Source of the DNA: Microbacteriaceae bacterium | Lineage (GTDB): Bacteria > Actinomycetota > Actinomycetes > Actinomycetales > Microbacteriaceae | Reading direction: 5' to 3' | Assembly (NCBI GenBank): GCA_022701925.1 | Contig: JAKONM010000227.1 | Location: 1-8,018 of the forward strand | DNA length: 8,018 nt | In this document: positions 5,453-8,018 of the stretch, piece after piece | Numbering within the stretch: the first letter of the stretch is position 1 | Layout: the number at the start of each line of letters is the position of its first letter | Position numbers and translations under genes: made by a program | Notes under the pieces: generated by a model | Told to the model about the DNA's origin: nothing | What the model saw: only the letters and a program-made list of their open reading frames with translations | Databases searched by the model: none

Positions 5453-6511
5453 TCAGCGCTCCGGGCCCTCCTGCCCGGCGCCCTCCGCCTCCGGGATCGC
5501 TTCGCCCGCGAGGAAGCGGCGGATCGCGTCGTTCAGGAACGCCGCGTCCTCGGGGCTCGCGCCGGCGCCGGCCGGGTGGCCCCACGGCGACGGGATCGGC
5601 AGGAACAGACCGCCCGGGATCGCGGCGGCGTCGAGGCGGGCGTCGTCGGCGGGGAAGTAGAGGTCGGTCGCGCCCGGCATCACCAGCACCGGCACGGCGA
5701 TGGAGGCGAGCGCCGCGGCGGTGTCGCCGTCGAAGCCCGGGGTGGTGCCCACGTCGTGCTGCTGCCAGGTGCGGCAGTGCAGCACCACGTCGTTCGCGTC
5801 GGCGCCGGGCAGGAAGTCGTCGCGGAAGCCGGCCATCACCGACTCGAAGGTCGAGTCCGGGTCCTGCTGCCGCCACAGCCCGTCGCGCCACCACTGCTGC
5901 GAGTAGAGCCATGCCGCCCAGACGGTGCCGAAGGCGGACAGGCCGACCTGCGGCTGCTCGGCGTACTCGCCGTCCGCGAAGACCGGGTCGGCGGTGAGCG
6001 CGGCCAGCTGCCCCTCCAGGCGCGCGACGCCGTGCGCGGTGCAGCGCGCGGTGCCGGCCAGCGCGACCACGCGGTCGACGAGACCGGGGGCGCTGACCGC
6101 CAGCTGGAACGCCTGCATGGCGCCCATCGAGAACCCGACGACCGCGGCCAGGTGCTGCACGCCCAGGTCGTCGAGCAGCAGCCGGATCAGCGCGACGGTG
6201 TCGCGGATGGTCGTGACCGGGAACCGCGGACCGTCGAAGGGCGGCGGCGTCGTGCTGGGGGAGGAGGAGACGCCGTTGCCCAGCAGCTCCGTGGCGATCA
6301 CGAAGAACTCGGCGGGGTCCAGCGCCAGGCCCGGGCCGATGACGAACCCGTTGTCCGCGGAGCCCGCCATGAAGTGGGAGGGCACCAGCACCGCGCCGCG
6401 CGGCGCGTCGGGCGAGCCGGAGGTGCGGAACGCCAGGTGCGCCTGCGGCAGCACCGCGCCGGACTCGGTGCGGAAGTCGCGGACGGTGAAGATCTGCGGG
6501 TCGTCGGTCAC
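5453..6511 (-). CDS. Alpha/beta hydrolase, homoserine acetyltransferase (MetX)-like
   Basis: A 352-residue alpha/beta hydrolase of the MetX-like branch. The N-terminal half follows the MetX plan: LAFRTSGSPDAPRGAVLVPS (residues 26-45), ALDPAEFFVIATELLGNG (63-80), then FPVTTIRD (97-104). The nucleophile elbow is GFSMGAMQAF (126-135) with Ser128. Asp283 in PGATDLYFP (279-287) and His312 in SPWGHPAG (308-315) complete a likely triad. True homoserine acetyltransferases usually carry GGSMGGMQ and GHDAFL at these sites, and both differ here. It is therefore more likely a hydrolase or acyltransferase of unknown substrate than a methionine-pathway enzyme, and I withhold the name metX. The GTG at 6509-6511 has AGGA seven bases upstream. 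The frame is open further upstream, but that stretch is antisense to the divergent secreted-protein gene and lacks family similarity. Confidence 0.88.
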   Translation of the reverse strand: MTDDPQIFTVRDFRTESGAVLPQAHLAFRTSGSPDAPRGAVLVPSHFMAGSADNGFVIGPGLALDPAEFFVIATELLGNGVSSSPSTTPPPFDGPRFPVTTIRDTVALIRLLLDDLGVQHLAAVVGFSMGAMQAFQLAVSAPGLVDRVVALAGTARCTAHGVARLEGQLAALTADPVFADGEYAEQPQVGLSAFGTVWAAWLYSQQWWRDGLWRQQDPDSTFESVMAGFRDDFLPGADANDVVLHCRTWQQHDVGTTPGFDGDTAAALASIAVPVLVMPGATDLYFPADDARLDAAAIPGGLFLPIPSPWGHPAGAGASPEDAAFLNDAIRRFLAGEAIPEAEGAGQEGPER

Positions 6512-6577
6512 CGCTGCATCCTGCTCCCCGCCGCCGCGGGAGCGCCCACGACGATGCGTGCGCGACGCGCCGCGAAC

Positions 6578-6606
6578 CTGACCGCTGGCTGGATCCGGGC
6601 GATCCT
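6578..6606 (+). promoter_or_regulatory. Weak candidate promoter for the secreted protein
   Basis: CTGACC (6578-6583), a 17-base spacer and GATCCT (6601-6606) form a loose -35/-10 pair 38 bases before the ATG at 6645. The -35 is close to the TTGAC consensus, but the -10 matches poorly. It lies in the 133-base divergent region shared with the hydrolase gene, where I see no better candidate on either strand. Confidence 0.22.
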
Positions 6607-6644
6607 CCTGGCGCCGGGAGTCGACGCCCCGCGAGCATCCGGCC

Positions 6645-7499
6645 ATGCGAACCGCAGCGATGACCCGAACCCTCGTCGGAGCAGGCCTGGCCGCCCTGCT
6701 GGTGGCCGCCGGAGCGACGGGCGCCTCCGCCGCCACGGCGCCGACGCTGTCGCCGAGCACCTCCGCGACGCCGTCCGCGACCGCCCCGGCGCCCATCGCG
6801 ACGCCGACGCCGACCGCGGCCGCTCCGACGCCGACGCCGACCCCGACGCCGCCGGTCACGGCGGGGGCCGTCACGATCAAGGCGAAGACCGCCGGCACCG
6901 GCACGATCTTCTCCGGGAACTACCTCGTGACCAGGGGCGGCGTGCGCGTGCCGGCCGAGGGCCTCGTCGTCGACCTGCAGCGGAAGACGCCCACCGGCTG
7001 GGACCGCGTGCAGACCGACGCCGCCGACGTGAACGGCAACGTCGTCTACGGCACGGTGCGCTCGAACTACGTCCAGACGTGGCGCCTGGCGGCGCGGACG
7101 GCCACGACGGACCCGGCCTACGCCGTCTCGTCGGAGTTCAAGGTCGCGCAGAACGGCAAGGCCGCCAGCGCGCTGGCGTTCGCGCGCCCCGGGTTCCGGA
7201 CCGGCACGCACGTCGCGTTCAACGGCTACTTCACCTACCGGTCGTGGTGGGTGACCTCCGGGCCCGACACGGGCGAGCAGGGCCTCGTGGCTCCGCTGAA
7301 CACGCGCATCCAGCTGCAGTACCTGTCGGGGAAGACCTGGAAGACCAAGACCTCGGTGCTCACGGAGGACCGCCTGGACGCCGGCATCAACGCCTACATC
7401 ACGATCACCACGCAGACGTCCAAGCCGCGCACCTGGCGCCTGTACTACCCGGGATCCTCGACCCGCACCGCGGCGACCTCCACGACGCTGGTGCGCTGA
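6645..7499 (+). CDS. Secreted protein with Thr/Pro linker and two beta-sandwich-like repeats
   Basis: A 284-residue exported protein of unknown function. Residues 1-29 form a signal peptide: basic Met-Arg-Thr start, hydrophobic core VGAGLAALLVAAGATG (11-26) and a likely cut after ASA (27-29). Residues 30-75 are a low-complexity Ala/Thr/Pro/Ser linker including a run of TP dipeptides (62-69), typical of wall-spanning or glycosylated linkers in actinobacteria. The rest divides into two related halves, about 76-167 and 175-284. Each has F[SN]G, then a hydrophobic-x-LQ strand, a Trp seven residues after that Gln (119 and 232), and WRL (146-148 and 264-266). This suggests two Ig-like domains. There is no cysteine, LPXTG or C-terminal membrane anchor, so it is probably released or bound non-covalently. 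ATG at 6645 gives a normal signal peptide; ATG at 6660 is the alternative. Neither has a strong ribosome site. Confidence 0.85.
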   Translation: MRTAAMTRTLVGAGLAALLVAAGATGASAATAPTLSPSTSATPSATAPAPIATPTPTAAAPTPTPTPTPPVTAGAVTIKAKTAGTGTIFSGNYLVTRGGVRVPAEGLVVDLQRKTPTGWDRVQTDAADVNGNVVYGTVRSNYVQTWRLAARTATTDPAYAVSSEFKVAQNGKAASALAFARPGFRTGTHVAFNGYFTYRSWWVTSGPDTGEQGLVAPLNTRIQLQYLSGKTWKTKTSVLTEDRLDAGINAYITITTQTSKPRTWRLYYPGSSTRTAATSTTLVR

Positions 7500-7516
7500 C
7501 CCGCCGAGCTCCTTCT

Positions 7517-7530
7517 CGCGGATCCGCAGT
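7517..7530 (+). repeat. Palindromic motif copy 1 (inverted)
   Basis: CGCGGATCCGCAGT is the reverse complement of ACTGCGGATCCGCG, found twice to the right. Its core GCGGATCCGC is itself a perfect palindrome. It lies left of the central hairpin and pairs with copy 2 to form a longer, interrupted stem. Confidence 0.85.
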
Positions 7531-7538
7531 CCCTGGCC

Positions 7539-7575
7539 GACACGCCGACCGGAAGGCCGTCCCGGTCGGCGTGTC
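7539..7575. terminator. Strong 14-bp hairpin, probable bidirectional terminator
   Basis: GACACGCCGACCGG (7539-7552) and CCGGTCGGCGTGTC (7562-7575) are a perfect 14-bp inverted repeat with a 9-base loop. It sits between two converging genes that stop at 7499 (+) and 7619 (-), the expected place for a terminator shared by both strands. Copies 1 and 2 of the flanking motif extend the stem outward with a short mismatched joint. No U tract is present. Confidence 0.8.
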
Positions 7576-7580
7576 GCGCG

Positions 7581-7597
7581 GGAACTGCGGATCCGCG
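7581..7597 (-). repeat. Palindromic motif copy 2
   Basis: GGAACTGCGGATCCGCG, containing the 12-base palindrome CGCGGATCCGCG when read with its flanks. It is identical over 17 bases to copy 3, which begins 19 bases later, and inverted relative to copy 1. Confidence 0.85.
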
Positions 7598-7599
7598 CA

Positions 7600-7616
7600 G
7601 GAACTGCGGATCCGCG
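7600..7616 (-). repeat. Palindromic motif copy 3, next to the membrane-protein stop
   Basis: A second 17-base direct copy of GGAACTGCGGATCCGCG at a period of 19 bases. It ends two bases before the stop codon of the minus-strand membrane protein, so it is the first element in that gene's 3' untranslated region. Confidence 0.85.
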
Positions 7617-7618
7617 GG

Positions 7619-8018
7619 TCAGGGCTCCCGCTCGGCGCGGCGGGGCACGACGAGCAGGCCGGCGACGAGCACCAGCAGGGCGCCGCCGACGGCCGAGGCG
7701 GCGGGCAGCACCTGCAGGCGCCCGTCCGAGGCGAGCAGCAGCGCGGCCAGCGCCTGCGCGGGCACCTGCACGAGGCCGATCGTCACCGCGTCGGGGGCGA
7801 GGGCCGCCAGCTGCAGCCGCGAGCGCACCGGCACCGCCCGGGCCCGCAGCGCCAGCACCGCGATCAGGTGCACGGCCAGCAGCAGCACGGGCAGCCCGGC
7901 GTCGACGCCGGCGGGGCCGCGCAGCCCCTGCCCGACGACCAGCGCCGCGATCAGCAGCCAGGGCGCCGCCGTCCGCACGCGCAGCGCCGCGGCGACCGCC
8001 AGCACCAGCCCGACCGCG
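7619..8018 (-). CDS. Hypothetical multi-pass membrane protein (partial, N-terminus off the right edge)
   Basis: At least 132 residues are visible. The frame is open to the window edge, and the first possible start inside (GTG at 8003-8005) is preceded by more hydrophobic codons (AVGL), so the true start is probably outside. The visible part is almost all hydrophobic. Likely membrane segments, numbered from that GTG, are near residues 1-8, 14-27, 37-52, 68-90 and 100-119, with Arg-rich connecting loops such as LRARAVPVRSR (52-62). It ends in a short basic tail, PRRAEREP. There are no catalytic motifs, and the Ala/Leu/Val-rich composition gives little to identify a family. Frame openness, GC-rich third positions and the terminator next to its stop support a real gene. 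Confidence 0.72.
   Translation of the reverse strand, partial: AVGLVLAVAAALRVRTAAPWLLIAALVVGQGLRGPAGVDAGLPVLLLAVHLIAVLALRARAVPVRSRLQLAALAPDAVTIGLVQVPAQALAALLLASDGRLQVLPAASAVGGALLVLVAGLLVVPRRAEREP

Noticed and set aside
6825..6853. Tandem CCGACG-type repeats in the secreted-protein gene, considered as a regulatory repeat
   Set aside because: They are explained by the Thr-Pro codons of the linker.
5367..7211. 614-residue minus-strand frame overlapping the hydrolase and the secreted protein
   Set aside because: It is low-complexity Arg/Gly/Ala, out of frame with the hydrolase and antisense to a gene with a clear signal peptide.
7517..7616. Repeat cluster considered as a CRISPR array
   Set aside because: There are only three copies, one is inverted, the direct pair is separated by 2 bases, and no spacers or cas genes are present.

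Overview
The window is very GC-rich, and every convincing gene uses G or C at nearly all third codon positions. It has frequent GTG starts, GGAGG-type ribosome sites and secreted Thr/Pro-rich linkers. This points to a high-GC actinobacterium (Actinomycetota); nothing in the sequence fixes the genus. No rRNA, tRNA, CRISPR array, transposase, integrase or phage gene is visible, and composition looks uniform, so this reads as ordinary chromosome.

Layout. Positions 1-753 (+): the last codons of an unidentified gene, then a family 2 glycosyltransferase. It converges, with 16 bases between the stops, on a long minus-strand block from about 6511 down to 770. In transcription order this block holds a MetX-like alpha/beta hydrolase, a 58-residue acidic protein that may be leaderless, a short-chain dehydrogenase, a bifunctional-nuclease (DUF151) protein, a PEBP/YbhB-family protein, a class III (CaiB/BaiF) CoA-transferase and an HMG-CoA-lyase-family enzyme. 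A secreted two-domain protein (6645-7499, +) is divergent from the hydrolase. It converges on a partial membrane protein (7619 to the right edge, -). The gap between those two holds a strong hairpin and three copies of a palindromic 17-base motif.

How the genes work together. The only tight functional unit is the CoA-transferase/lyase pair, whose stop and start overlap as ATGA. One enzyme would activate a branched 3-hydroxy-dicarboxylic acid to its CoA thioester and the other would cleave it to acetyl-CoA plus a keto acid. The substrate could be 3-hydroxy-3-methylglutarate or citramalate. The dehydrogenase and DUF151 genes are 40 bases apart and may be co-transcribed. The remaining genes look like independent housekeeping or accessory genes.

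I found no convincing new multi-gene system. The points most worth a second look are the substrate of the CoA-transferase/lyase pair, the triple palindromic repeat at 7517-7616, the dehydrogenase with His in place of the usual active-site Asn, and the uncatalogued small acidic protein.
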